Translations under genes and position numbers: made by a program
Notes under the pieces: generated by a model
The model's input: only the letters and a program-made list of their open reading frames with translations
Told to the model about the DNA's origin: nothing
Databases searched by the model: none
Shown here: positions 26,422 to 34,951 of the stretch, in pieces
Layout: each line of letters begins with the position of its first letter
Position numbering within the stretch: position 1 is the stretch's first letter
DNA from: Pelomonas sp051857475
GTDB taxonomy: Bacteria > Pseudomonadota > Gammaproteobacteria > Burkholderiales > Burkholderiaceae_C
Direction of reading: 5' to 3'
Assembly (NCBI RefSeq): GCF_051857475.1
Contig: NZ_JBPZGZ010000002.1
Span: 1,674,001-1,738,000 of the forward strand
Length of the DNA stretch: 64,000 bases

Positions 26422-26835
26422 ATGGCAACCCTCCACGTCGACGTGGTCTCCGCCGAAGAGCAGATCTTCTCCGGCGAGGCCAAGTTCGTCGCCCTGCCGG
26501 GCGAAAGTGGCGAGCTCGGCATCCTGCCCAAGCACACGCCGCTGATCACCCGCATCAAGCCGGGCGCCGTGCGCATCGAGCTGGCCGATGGCAGCGAAGA
26601 ATTCGTCTTCGTCGCCGGTGGCATCCTCGAAGTGCAGCCGAACCGCGTGACCGTGCTGGCCGACACCGCCATTCGCGGCAAGGACCTCGACGAAGCCAAG
26701 GCCACCGAGGCCAAGAAGCAGGCCGAGGAAGCGCTGAAGAACGCCAAGAGCGAACTTGACCAAGCCGTCATCAAGAGCGAACTGGCCGTCCAGGCCGCTC
26801 AGATCGCCGCGCTGCGCAAGTTCCTCAAGAAGTGA
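26422..26835 (+). CDS. atpC: F1Fo ATP synthase subunit epsilon
   Basis: 137 residues. The N-terminal beta-sandwich (LHVDVVSAEEQIFSGEAKFV, PGESGELGILPKHTPLI) is followed by the regulatory two-helix C-terminal domain. It couples the gamma shaft to the c-ring and inhibits ATP hydrolysis. It is the last atp gene; a terminator follows 48 bases later. Confidence 0.97.
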   Translation: MATLHVDVVSAEEQIFSGEAKFVALPGESGELGILPKHTPLITRIKPGAVRIELADGSEEFVFVAGGILEVQPNRVTVLADTAIRGKDLDEAKATEAKKQAEEALKNAKSELDQAVIKSELAVQAAQIAALRKFLKK

Positions 26836-26883
26836 CCGCCTGAGGTCACCCGCTAGGCTACGGGCAATCCCTGCCTGAACCTC

Positions 26884-26907
26884 AAGCCCGCCTCTTGGCG
26901 GGTTTTC
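26884..26907 (+). terminator. Intrinsic terminator of the atp operon
   Basis: CCCGCC (26887-26892) pairs with GGCGGG (26897-26902) around the loop TCTT, extended by AAG/TTT pairs, and runs into TTTTCT. This is a canonical rho-independent terminator. The aryl-polyene cluster starts only 18 bases after it. Confidence 0.85.
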
Positions 26908-26924
26908 TACTTTCTGACCCAGCC

Positions 26925-27725
26925 ATGAATTCGCCCACCACCGCTGCAGCCGTCGCCCCGGACGGGCCGGTCCTGCTCATCGAGCAGTGGGCGGCCTGGG
27001 CACCCGGTCTCGCGACCCAGGACGCCTGGCGGGACTGGCTGCGCAACCCGCAGCCCTTGCCCGCCGACGCGCCAGCGTCGCCGCCGCTGGCCGAAGTGCC
27101 GGCCATGGCGCGCCGCCGCATCGATCCCCTGGGCCGGGCCGCCCTGCAAGCGGCCTACTGGGCCCAGCAGGACGTTGACGCCGCGGCGCTGCCGGCCATG
27201 CCCCTGGTGTTCGCGTCGCGCTGGGGCGAGCTGGCACGGTCGATCTCGATGCTGCAGGAACTGGCCCAGGGCGAGGCCCTGTCGCCCACCGCCTTCAGCC
27301 ATTCGGTGCACAACGCCATCGGCGCGCAGTACTCCATCCAGCGCGGCATCACGGCCAATGTCAGCGCCGTGGCCGCGGGGGAAGTCAGTGCCGCTGCCGG
27401 CTGGGTCGAGGCCCAGGCCCTGCTCGCCACCGGTGCGGCAACGGTGCTGCTGACCGTGTTCGATGCGCCGCTGCCGGGGCTCTATGCCTCTACCGGCCTG
27501 GACGCCCCGGTCGCGCCGCTGCATGCCTACGCCCTGCGTCTGCGCGCGGCGCGCGCCGGCGAGTCGGGCGTGCTGCTGGCGCGTCAGCCCTCGCTGGGGC
27601 CGGCGGCGCCCGCGACCCTGGCCCCCAACCTGCAGGTGCTGCAATTCCTGCTCGAGCCCGCGGCTGAGCTGCGCCAGCCCGACGGTGCTGCGGACTGGCA
27701 GTGGCGCCATGTCGTCGCTCGCTAA
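26925..27725 (+). CDS. Chain-length-factor-like ketosynthase homologue (ApeC-like)
   Basis: 266 residues from ATG at 26925. It matches the N-terminal ketoacyl-synthase-like fold of APE chain-length factors: FASRWGELARSISMLQELAQ, FSHSVHNAIGAQYSI and NVSAVAAGEVSAAAGW. The catalytic Cys of true ketosynthases is absent; the corresponding loop reads S-A-V-A-A-G. In the E. coli APE system the ApeC protein partners the ApeO ketosynthase to set chain length, and the ApeO-like partner here is at 39584. No ribosome-binding site is evident. The start lies 18 bases after the atp terminator, and the end overlaps the next gene by 17 bases. Confidence 0.8.
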   Translation: MNSPTTAAAVAPDGPVLLIEQWAAWAPGLATQDAWRDWLRNPQPLPADAPASPPLAEVPAMARRRIDPLGRAALQAAYWAQQDVDAAALPAMPLVFASRWGELARSISMLQELAQGEALSPTAFSHSVHNAIGAQYSIQRGITANVSAVAAGEVSAAAGWVEAQALLATGAATVLLTVFDAPLPGLYASTGLDAPVAPLHAYALRLRAARAGESGVLLARQPSLGPAAPATLAPNLQVLQFLLEPAAELRQPDGAADWQWRHVVAR

Positions 27726-28515
27726 GCTGTCCTCGACCTGGTCGCGCGCCTGGCGCGTGCCGGCGACGGGTTTCAGCTTCGCCTGCTTTGGCATCGGCGG
27801 CCTGCTGATGGGCGTGCTGCTGTTTCCGCTGATCAATCTGCTGGTCTGGGAGCCGGCGCGCCGCATCCGCTGGTCGCGCGCGCTGGTCGGCGCGAGCTTT
27901 CGCGGCTTCATCGGGCTGATGACCTTGCTTGGTCTGGTGCGCGTGCGCTGGACGGGCGCGGAGCGCCTGCAGCGCCACGGCCTGTTGGTGCTGGCCAACC
28001 ACCCGACGCTGATCGACGTGGTGGCCCTGATCGCCCGCACCCCCAATGCCGACTGCGTCGTGCGCGGCGGCCTGGGCAACAACCCCTTCACCTGGGGGCC
28101 GGTGCGCGCCTGCAACTACCTGCGCAATGACCGTGGCAGCGAGGTGTTGGGTGGATTCAACGCCAGCCTGGCTTCCGGCAGCAATCTGGTGATTTTTCCC
28201 GAAGGCACCCGAAGCGTGCCCGGGCATGCTTTGCAGTTGCAGCGCGGTGCGGCCCAATTGGCCCTGCGCAGCGGCGTGGCCATCACGCCGGTGCGCATCC
28301 GTTGCGAACCGCTGGGCTTGAGCAAGGGTTGGCCGTGGTGGAAAACCCACGACCGACCGTTACAGCTGAGTCTGGATGTGGGCGAGGACATCGCCGTGAC
28401 ACCCTTTCTAGAGGGGGCTCACGGAGAATTCCCGCTCGCTGCAAGGCGGCTCACGGGATACTTGCAAAGTTATTTTTCTAGGGAGAAAGGCGATGGAACA
28501 GAGCCTGGAACTTGA
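27709..28515 (+). CDS. 1-acylglycerol-3-phosphate-type acyltransferase (PlsC-like)
   Basis: 268 residues. An N-terminal hydrophobic hairpin (FSFACFGIGGLLMGVLLFPL) anchors it in the inner membrane. The catalytic HX4D is in LANHPTLIDVV and the glycerol-phosphate-binding block is FPEGTRS. In APE clusters such acyltransferases are thought to join the aryl-polyene acid to a glycerolipid or glycan anchor. Overlaps with both neighbours show tight coupling. Acceptor identity is inferred. Confidence 0.85.
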   Translation: MSSLAKLSSTWSRAWRVPATGFSFACFGIGGLLMGVLLFPLINLLVWEPARRIRWSRALVGASFRGFIGLMTLLGLVRVRWTGAERLQRHGLLVLANHPTLIDVVALIARTPNADCVVRGGLGNNPFTWGPVRACNYLRNDRGSEVLGGFNASLASGSNLVIFPEGTRSVPGHALQLQRGAAQLALRSGVAITPVRIRCEPLGLSKGWPWWKTHDRPLQLSLDVGEDIAVTPFLEGAHGEFPLAARRLTGYLQSYFSREKGDGTEPGT

Positions 28516-28756
28516 AATCAAGGCCTTGCTCATCGACGCCTTGAATCTCGAGGACATGAGCGCAGACGACATCGACGCCGAGCAGCCGCTCTTCGTCGAA
28601 GGCCTCGGCCTGGATTCCATCGACGCGCTCGAGCTGGGCCTGGCGCTGCAGAAGCGCTATGGCGTGACCATGTCGGCCGATTCGGAGGAAACCCGCCGGC
28701 ATTTCCGCTCGATCCGGGCGCTGGCAGCCTTCGTGGCCACGAGCCGCAAGAGCTGA
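28493..28756 (+). CDS. Acyl carrier protein 1 (ApeE-like)
   Basis: 87 residues, acidic, four-helix carrier. The phosphopantetheine attachment site is Ser42 in GLGLDSIDALEL. It overlaps the acyltransferase by 23 bases. Together with the next gene it provides the two carriers characteristic of APE clusters, which divide starter loading and chain extension in the E. coli system. Activation needs the PPTase encoded at 44383. Confidence 0.9.
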   Translation: MEQSLELEIKALLIDALNLEDMSADDIDAEQPLFVEGLGLDSIDALELGLALQKRYGVTMSADSEETRRHFRSIRALAAFVATSRKS

Positions 28757-28775
28757 ACAGCCAGGGGAGTACTTC

Positions 28776-29066
28776 ATGACCGAACACGACATCTACACGC
28801 GCCTGTCGGCCATCCTGGTCGAGACCTTCGACATCGAGCCCGAGCGCATCCGCCCGGAAGCCCGGCTGTACGACGACCTGGACATCGACTCCATCGACGC
28901 GGTGGACCTCATCGTCAAGCTCAAGCCCCTGGTCGGCAAGCGCCTGCAGCCCGAGGCGTTCAAGTCGGTGCGCACGCTGCAGGACGTGGTCAACGCCCTG
29001 ACCGCGCTGCTGCAGACCGAGGAAGCTCCCGGGGAAAACGAGGCAGCGCTGCCGCGCGCCGCCTGA
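28776..29066 (+). CDS. Acyl carrier protein 2 (ApeF-like)
   Basis: 96 residues with the carrier motif DLDIDSIDAVDL, attachment Ser39. It differs from the first carrier in loop and C-terminal tail (an Ala/Glu-rich extension), suggesting the two are not interchangeable. It starts 19 bases after the first carrier gene. Confidence 0.9.
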   Translation: MTEHDIYTRLSAILVETFDIEPERIRPEARLYDDLDIDSIDAVDLIVKLKPLVGKRLQPEAFKSVRTLQDVVNALTALLQTEEAPGENEAALPRAA

Positions 29067-29091
29067 TCCCCCTTCCTTCTCCCGCCCCAGC

Positions 29092-29634
29092 GTGCGCAAC
29101 ATCCTCTGGGTGGCGCTGACCGCCCTCTATCCCGTTCTCGTCTACCTGGGGCTCGCTCATGCCGAACCCCGGGTCTTGGCGCTGCTGCTGCTGGCCCTGG
29201 CCCTGGCGCGTTATCTCGCGTCGCGCAGCCAGCAGGCCCTGGCCGTGGCCCTGGCCGGCCTGGTGCTGGCCGCGCTGACGGCCTGGTCCAACCAGCTGCT
29301 GCCGCTGAAGATCTACCCCGTTGCGATGAACGTGGCCATGCTGGTGCTGTTCGGCGCCAGCCTGCTCAAGGGCCAGACCGTGGTCGAGCGCCTGGCGCGT
29401 CTGCACGACCCCGAGCTCGACGCCCATGGCGTGGCCTACACGCGCAAGGTCACCATCGTCTGGTGCGGCTTTTTCATCTTCAACGGCGGCATCAGCCTGG
29501 CCACGGCCCTGTGGGGCAGCGAGCAGACCTGGGCCTTGTACAACGGCCTCATCACCTATGTGCTGATGGGCACCCTGATGGGCGGCGAGTGGCTGGTGCG
29601 CCGCCGTGTGCGAGCCGGCAAGCATGTGGCGTGA
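29092..29634 (+). CDS. COG4648-type membrane protein of the APE cluster
   Basis: 180 residues from GTG at 29092. Five or so hydrophobic helices, including LLLLALALARYLASRSQQALAVAL-like and the final YNGLITYVLMGTLMGGEWLV. Proteins of this type are constant companions of aryl-polyene clusters, but their biochemical role is unknown; a membrane scaffold for the synthase enzymes is a reasonable guess. It overlaps the ligase gene by 11 bases. Confidence 0.72.
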   Translation: MRNILWVALTALYPVLVYLGLAHAEPRVLALLLLALALARYLASRSQQALAVALAGLVLAALTAWSNQLLPLKIYPVAMNVAMLVLFGASLLKGQTVVERLARLHDPELDAHGVAYTRKVTIVWCGFFIFNGGISLATALWGSEQTWALYNGLITYVLMGTLMGGEWLVRRRVRAGKHVA

Positions 29635-31324
29635 ACTCCGACTCGGCCTCGCCGGTGCCTGGAGCCCGGCGCGGGCCGCCCAGCCCGTGGGCTTTCGCGC
29701 CGGCCGCGCCCTGCTGGCTGCCGAGTTCCTGGCCCAGGCGGCGGGCTGGTGCGCCCACTTCGAGGCCATGGCCGCCGTCGATGTCGCTCTCTACTTCAAC
29801 GACACCCTGCACGCTGCAGCGGCCCTGTTCGGCGCCTGGCATGCGCGCAAGACGGTCTGGTGGCCGGGCGACGCCCTGCCCGCCACGGCCCAGCGCCTGG
29901 CCGGCCAGGTCGGCGCCTTCGCCGGCGACTGGCCCAGCCGCCCCGATGCGAAGGCCAGCGTGCCTGCTGCGGCCCTGCCCGACTGGCAGCCCCTGGACCC
30001 GCAGGCCACCCAGCTCATCGTCTTCACTTCCGGCAGCAGCGGCGAGCCCAGCGCGATACCGAAGCAGCTGCACCAGCTCTTCGACGAGGTGAGGGCGCTG
30101 GAGGCCGAGTTCGGTGCCCGCCTGGACGGCGCCACCGTGCATGCCACCGTCAGCCACCAGCACATCTACGGCCTGCTGTTCCGCGTGCTGTGGCCGCTGG
30201 CCGCCGGCCGCCCCACTGCGGCGAACCGTGTCGCCTATCTGGAAGACCTGCATGCCGAACCCGGCCGCATCGCGCTGATCGCCAGTCCGGCCCATCTGAA
30301 GCGCCTGCAGCTCGCCGTCACGGGTGATCTGCCTGATCGCCTGGCCGCCGTGTTCAGCTCTGGCGGTCCGCTGCCGGCCGATGCGCTGCCTGCATGCGCC
30401 GAGCGCCTGGGCCAGACGCCCATCGAGGTCTATGGCAGCAGCGAGACCGGCGGCGTGGCCTGGCGCCAGCGCCCGCCCGGCGCTGGCGATGCCGAGCCGT
30501 GGCGCGCCCTGCCGGGCGTCGAATGGCAGCTCAGCGAGGGTCAGCTGCAGTTGCGCTCGGTTCATATCGGTTGCACCCGGAACGGTGGCTGGTACACGGC
30601 CGCCGACCATGCCCGCGCCGAAGGCCCCGGCTTCGTGCTGCTGGGCCGCGCCGACCGCATCGTCAAGGTCGAAGAGAAGCGCGTGTCCCTCGCCGCCGTC
30701 GAGCAGGCCCTGCTGGCCAGCGGCCAGGTGCAGGAAGCCCGCGCGCTGTTGCTGCCGGGCTCGCGCCAGGAGCTGGGCGTCGTGCTGGTGCCCACGGCCG
30801 AGGCCTGGGTCGCCATCGAGCAGATCGGCCGTGCCGCCTGGCTGGCACCGCTGCGCGACCGCCTGGCCGCCGAGCTCGAGGCCACGGTGCGCCCGCGCCG
30901 TTGGCGCCTGGTCAGCGAGCTGCCGGCCAACACCCAGGGCAAGACCACGCAGGCCGCGCTGGAGGCCCTGTTCGACCCCATGCGCCCGCCGGCGCGGCTG
31001 CTGATCCGCGCGCCGCTTACCGCCCGGCTGCGCCTGGACGTCGAAGCCCGCCACCCCGGCTTCGAAGGCCATTTCGACGGCCAGCCCGTACTGCCCGGCG
31101 TCGTGCAGCTCGATTGGGCCGAGCGCTTCGGCCGCGAGCTGTTTGCGCTGCAGCCGGCCTTCGCCGGCCTGGACCAGCTGAAGTTCCAGCAAGTCATCCG
31201 CCCCGGCGGCAGCGTCGATCTCGAATTGACTGTCAACGCAGAAGGCAGCGAGCTGCGTTTTGCGCTGACCAGCGAGCGCGGCGCCCATGCCAGCGGCAAG
31301 CTGCGTTTTGGAATCCCGCCGTGA
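29624..31324 (+). CDS. Acyl-ACP ligase fused to hotdog dehydratase (ApeH-ApeI-like)
   Basis: 566 residues from ATG at 29624. Residues 1 to about 445 are an ANL-family AMP ligase: P-loop VFTSGSSGEPSAIPK at 133-147, YGSSETGG, GRADRIVKVEEKRV, and the C-terminal catalytic Lys in NTQGKTTQ. From about residue 455 a hotdog dehydratase domain follows with the active-site His in HPGFEGHFDGQPVLPG near 477. The first part should adenylate the aryl starter and load it onto a carrier; the second should pair with the ApeP-like protein to dehydrate 3-hydroxyacyl chains. These are separate proteins in the E. coli system as I remember it. Confidence 0.82.
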   Translation: MWRELRLGLAGAWSPARAAQPVGFRAGRALLAAEFLAQAAGWCAHFEAMAAVDVALYFNDTLHAAAALFGAWHARKTVWWPGDALPATAQRLAGQVGAFAGDWPSRPDAKASVPAAALPDWQPLDPQATQLIVFTSGSSGEPSAIPKQLHQLFDEVRALEAEFGARLDGATVHATVSHQHIYGLLFRVLWPLAAGRPTAANRVAYLEDLHAEPGRIALIASPAHLKRLQLAVTGDLPDRLAAVFSSGGPLPADALPACAERLGQTPIEVYGSSETGGVAWRQRPPGAGDAEPWRALPGVEWQLSEGQLQLRSVHIGCTRNGGWYTAADHARAEGPGFVLLGRADRIVKVEEKRVSLAAVEQALLASGQVQEARALLLPGSRQELGVVLVPTAEAWVAIEQIGRAAWLAPLRDRLAAELEATVRPRRWRLVSELPANTQGKTTQAALEALFDPMRPPARLLIRAPLTARLRLDVEARHPGFEGHFDGQPVLPGVVQLDWAERFGRELFALQPAFAGLDQLKFQQVIRPGGSVDLELTVNAEGSELRFALTSERGAHASGKLRFGIPP

Positions 31325-32058
31325 AGACCTGCGCCGTCATCCCCGTCTACAACCATGGCGGCACCGTCGGTGCCGTCGCGGCCAAGCTGCGCGCCCAGGG
31401 GCTGCCGGTGCTGCTGGTGGACGACGGCAGCGAGACCGCCACGGCCGCGCAGCTCGATGCGCTGGCGGGGCAGGAAGGCATCCAGCTGCTGCGCCTGCCC
31501 AATAACCAGGGCAAGGGCGCGGCCGTCATCGCCGGCATGCGGCGCGCGGCCGAGCAGGGCTACACCCATGGCCTGCAGATCGATGCCGACGGCCAGCATG
31601 ACGCCCTCGATGCCTCACGCTTCGTTGCGGCGGCCGAGGCGGCCCCCACGGCCCTGATCTGCGGCTGCCCCGTCTACGACGAGTCGGTGCCGCGCGCGCG
31701 GCTATACGGCCGCTATGCCACCCACATCTGGGTCTGGATCAACACGCTGAGCTTCGCCGTGCGCGACTCGATGTGCGGCTTTCGCATCTACCCGCTGGCC
31801 ACCACGCTGCCGCAGCTGGCGCATGCCTCCATGGGCCGGCGCATGGACTTCGACACCGAGATCGCCGTGCGCCTGGTCTGGGCCGGCGTGCCCGTCGTCA
31901 ACCAGCCCACGCGCGTGCACTACCCCGTCGGCGGCATCTCGCATTTCCGCGTCTGGCGCGACAACGTGCTGATCTCGGCCATGCACACGCGGCTCTTCTT
32001 CGGCATGCTGCTGCGCAGCCCCATCCTGCTGGCGCGCAAGCTGCGGAGCCCGGGATGA
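31321..32058 (+). CDS. Family 2 glycosyltransferase (DPM1-like, GT part of ApeJ)
   Basis: 245 residues from GTG at 31321 in a GTGA overlap. GT-A fold motifs: AVIPVYNHGG, LLVDDGS, PNNQGKGAA, and the metal-binding IDADGQHD; an acceptor-side CGFRIYPL follows. It resembles dolichol-phosphate-mannose-synthase-like enzymes with a hydrophobic C-terminus. In APE clusters this domain is often joined to an acyltransferase; here that partner is the next gene. It likely adds a sugar to the lipid anchor of the pigment. Confidence 0.85.
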   Translation: MKTCAVIPVYNHGGTVGAVAAKLRAQGLPVLLVDDGSETATAAQLDALAGQEGIQLLRLPNNQGKGAAVIAGMRRAAEQGYTHGLQIDADGQHDALDASRFVAAAEAAPTALICGCPVYDESVPRARLYGRYATHIWVWINTLSFAVRDSMCGFRIYPLATTLPQLAHASMGRRMDFDTEIAVRLVWAGVPVVNQPTRVHYPVGGISHFRVWRDNVLISAMHTRLFFGMLLRSPILLARKLRSPG

Positions 32059-33008
32059 GCGGCGCGCGCGCCCAGCACTGGGCCCATCTCGGCGAAACCA
32101 CCTTCGTCAGCGGCATCTGGCTGCTGTACGGCGTGCACAAGCTGTTCGGCCGGCGCCTGGTGCGCTGGGCCATGTTCCCGGTTGTGCTGGTGCACTGGCT
32201 GACGCGCCCGGCGCTGCGCCGTTCTTCGCTGGAATACCTGCGCCATCTGCACCGCGCCGAGCCCGGCGTGTTCAGGCGCGAGCCCGACTGGCGCGAGGGC
32301 CTGCGCCACGTCGCCTGCTTCGCCGAGACCATGCTGGACAAGCTGCTGGCCATGGCCGGCCGCTATCCCGTCGAGGCGGTGCGCGAGAAGGACTTCTCCT
32401 TCGTCGACGCCATGCTGGCCCGCGGCCAGGGTGGCATCCTCATCACCGCCCACACGGGCTGCCTGGAGCTGTGCCGCATGATCGGCAAGTCCAAGCACGG
32501 GCTGAAGCTGACGGTGCTGGTGCACACCCGCCATGCCCAGGCCTTCAACCGCATCCTGAAGCGCCTGGACCCGAACTCAGCCGTCAACCTGCTGGAGGTG
32601 ACCGACTTCGGTCCCAACATGGCCATGCAGCTCAAGGAGTTGGTGGACGCCGGCGGCTGGGTGGCCATTGCGGGCGACCGCGTGCCCATCCATTCGGCCC
32701 AGACCGTCACGGTCGATTTCCTTGGCGCCCCGGCGCCGCTGCCCGTCGGCGCCTATGTGCTGGCCGGCGTGCTGCACTGTCCGCTGGTGCTGCTGACCTG
32801 CCTGCACCAGGGTTCTGGTTACGAAATTCGTTTCGAGCTGCTGGCCGAAGAGGTCAAGCTGCCGCGTGCCGGCCGCCGCGAGGCTCTGGCCCAATACGCC
32901 CAAACCTACGCGCAGATCCTGCAGCGCCGCCTGCGCGAATCGCCTTATGACTGGTTCAACTTCTACGCTTTCTGGGACAGCCCCCATGTCGTCGCAAATG
33001 CCGTCTGA
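32055..33008 (+). CDS. LpxL/HtrB-like acyltransferase (AT part of ApeJ)
   Basis: 317 residues. A hydrophobic N-terminal segment is followed by the LpxL-type HX4E catalytic motif in ITAHTGCLELC, then the block VAIAGDRVPIHS. It belongs to the lauroyl-acyltransferase-like family that acylates lipid A, but in APE clusters the presumed role is attaching the polyene acid to its glycolipid carrier. ATGA overlap upstream; 23 bases overlap with the lyase gene. Confidence 0.85.
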   Translation: MSGARAQHWAHLGETTFVSGIWLLYGVHKLFGRRLVRWAMFPVVLVHWLTRPALRRSSLEYLRHLHRAEPGVFRREPDWREGLRHVACFAETMLDKLLAMAGRYPVEAVREKDFSFVDAMLARGQGGILITAHTGCLELCRMIGKSKHGLKLTVLVHTRHAQAFNRILKRLDPNSAVNLLEVTDFGPNMAMQLKELVDAGGWVAIAGDRVPIHSAQTVTVDFLGAPAPLPVGAYVLAGVLHCPLVLLTCLHQGSGYEIRFELLAEEVKLPRAGRREALAQYAQTYAQILQRRLRESPYDWFNFYAFWDSPHVVANAV

Positions 33009-34533
33009 AATCCTGTTTGACGGCCGCCCGCTGAGCCTGGACGACATTGCCGCCATTTCGCGCCGCGAGGCCCGCGCCCGCCTGAGCGTCGCGCCCGAGT
33101 TCGTGCGCCGCATCGATGCCGGCGCCGAGTTCATCGCCCGCCTGCTGGCCGAGGACGGCGTCGTCTACGGCGTCACCACGGGCTACGGCGACTCCTGCAC
33201 CGTCAGCATCCCACCCGCCCTGGTGGCCGAGCTGCCGCGCCATCTCTACACCTACCACGGCATCGGTGCCGGCCCCATGCTCGCGCCCGAGCAGGTGAGG
33301 GCGGTGCTGGCCGTGCGCCTGCAGTCCCTGGCCCAGGGCGTGTCGGGCGTCAGCTACGCCCTGCTGCAGCAACTGGCCGCGCTGATCGAGCACGACATCC
33401 TGCCGCTGATTCCCAGCGAAGGCTCGGTCGGCGCCAGTGGCGACCTGACACCGTTGAGCTATGTTGCCGCCGTGCTGTGCGGTGAGCGCGAAGTCTGGTT
33501 CCAGGGCCAGCAGATGCCCGCGGCGCAAGCCCTGGCGGCCGTCGGCCTCAAGCCGCACACGCTGCGCCCCAAGGAAGGCCTGGCCATCATGAACGGCACC
33601 GCCGTCATGACGGCCCTGGCCTGCCTGGCCTTCCAGCGCGCCGAGCGTCTGTCGCTGCTGGCCACGCGCATCACGGCGGCCAATGTCGTCGCCAGCGCCG
33701 GCAATGCCCATCACTTCGACGAGCGCCTGTTCGCCGTCAAGCCGCATGCCGGCCAGCAGCGCGTCGCCGCACGCCTGCGCGCCGACCTGGCGAGTGACCG
33801 CCCCTCGCGCAACGAGCAGCGCCTGCAGGACCGCTACTCGCTGCGCTGCGCCCCCCACGTCATCGGTGTGCTGGAAGACGCGCTGCCCTGGCTGCGCCAG
33901 CTGATCGAAAACGAACTCAACAGCGCCAACGACAACCCCCTGGTCGACGCCGAGGAAGAGCGCGTGCTGCACGGCGGCCATTTCTACGGCGGCCACATCG
34001 CCATGGCCATGGACACGCTGAAGACGGCCGTCGCCAACGTCGCCGACCTGCTGGACCGCCAGCTGGCCCTGCTGGTGGACACGCGCTTCAACCACGGCCT
34101 ACCGTCGAATCTGAGCGGCGCCCTGGGCGAGCGCGCTGCCATCAACCATGGCCTGAAGGCGCTGCAGATCAGCGTCTCCGCCTGGACGGCCGAGGCCCTG
34201 AAGCAGACCATGCCGGCCTCGGTCTTCAGCCGCAGCACCGAATGCCACAACCAGGACAAGGTCAGCATGGGCAGCATCGCCGCGCGTGACGCGCTGCGCG
34301 TGCTGGACCTCAGCGAGCAGGTCGTCGCCGGCCTGCTGATCAGCGCCCGCCAGGGCCTGGGCCTGCGCCAGCGCCTGGGTGGCCTGCAGCTGAGCCCGTC
34401 GCTGTCGGCCTGGTACGAGCAGTTGTGCGAGCGCCTGCCGCTGATCGACGAAGACCGCGCGCTGGACGCCGAGCTGCAGATGTTGCTGCGCGAAATCCGC
34501 TTCGCCGCCGGAGCCTTGCATGCGCCTGCGTGA
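32986..34533 (+). CDS. Aromatic amino acid ammonia-lyase (HAL/PAL/TAL family)
   Basis: 515 residues from ATG at 32986 (ATG 32998 also possible). The MIO cofactor triad is Ala150-Ser151-Gly152 in GSVGASGDLTPL; the catalytic Tyr is in GVTTGYGD near residue 67. The selectivity loop reads LYTYHGIG (Tyr90-His91), unlike the Ser-His of HutH or the His-Leu of Rhodobacter TAL, while HNQDKVSMG at 421-429 lacks the Glu of HutH and matches Phe/Tyr lyases. It should deaminate tyrosine or phenylalanine to coumarate or cinnamate, the starter of the aryl polyene, as in flexirubin clusters. No hut genes are nearby. Substrate is inference. Confidence 0.87.
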   Translation: MSSQMPSEILFDGRPLSLDDIAAISRREARARLSVAPEFVRRIDAGAEFIARLLAEDGVVYGVTTGYGDSCTVSIPPALVAELPRHLYTYHGIGAGPMLAPEQVRAVLAVRLQSLAQGVSGVSYALLQQLAALIEHDILPLIPSEGSVGASGDLTPLSYVAAVLCGEREVWFQGQQMPAAQALAAVGLKPHTLRPKEGLAIMNGTAVMTALACLAFQRAERLSLLATRITAANVVASAGNAHHFDERLFAVKPHAGQQRVAARLRADLASDRPSRNEQRLQDRYSLRCAPHVIGVLEDALPWLRQLIENELNSANDNPLVDAEEERVLHGGHFYGGHIAMAMDTLKTAVANVADLLDRQLALLVDTRFNHGLPSNLSGALGERAAINHGLKALQISVSAWTAEALKQTMPASVFSRSTECHNQDKVSMGSIAARDALRVLDLSEQVVAGLLISARQGLGLRQRLGGLQLSPSLSAWYEQLCERLPLIDEDRALDAELQMLLREIRFAAGALHAPA

Positions 34534-34951
34534 GGATCCCCGTCTCGCCCACGAGATCGTGATCACACCCGCCTTCCACGATCTCGACCCGATGGAGATC
34601 GTCTGGCACGGCCGCTATGTGCAGTACCTGGAGCAGGCGCGTTGCGCCCTGCTGCAGCGTTTCAACTACGACTACCCCGAGATGCGCGCCAGCGGCTATG
34701 CCTGGCCCATCATCCATCTGCAGCTGAAGTATGTGCGCTCGGCCGAATACGGCATGCGCCTGGGCGTGCGCGCCTGCATCACCGAGTGGGAGCACCGCCT
34801 GCGCATCGACTACAAGGTGCGCGACCTCGCCACCGGCGAGTGCCTGACCAAGGGCCACACGCTGATGGTGGCCGTGGACATGCGCACCAAGGAAATGCAG
34901 TTCGCCAGCCCGCCCATCCTGTTCGAACGCCTCGGTATTCCCCTGCCATGA
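34520..34951 (+). CDS. Acyl-CoA/acyl-ACP thioesterase (ApeK-like, hotdog)
   Basis: 143 residues, single hotdog domain of the 4-hydroxybenzoyl-CoA thioesterase/YbgC type: DLDPMEIVWHGRYVQYLEQARC with the catalytic Asp in the first loop, then KYVRSAEYGMRLGVRA. In APE synthesis it may release finished chains or clear stalled carriers. It overlaps the lyase gene by 14 bases and the next gene by four. Confidence 0.85.
   Translation: MRLREDPRLAHEIVITPAFHDLDPMEIVWHGRYVQYLEQARCALLQRFNYDYPEMRASGYAWPIIHLQLKYVRSAEYGMRLGVRACITEWEHRLRIDYKVRDLATGECLTKGHTLMVAVDMRTKEMQFASPPILFERLGIPLP

Noticed and set aside
32986..34533. Histidine utilisation enzyme HutH
   Set aside because: No hut genes nearby, HutH-type Glu missing, and embedded in the pigment cluster.
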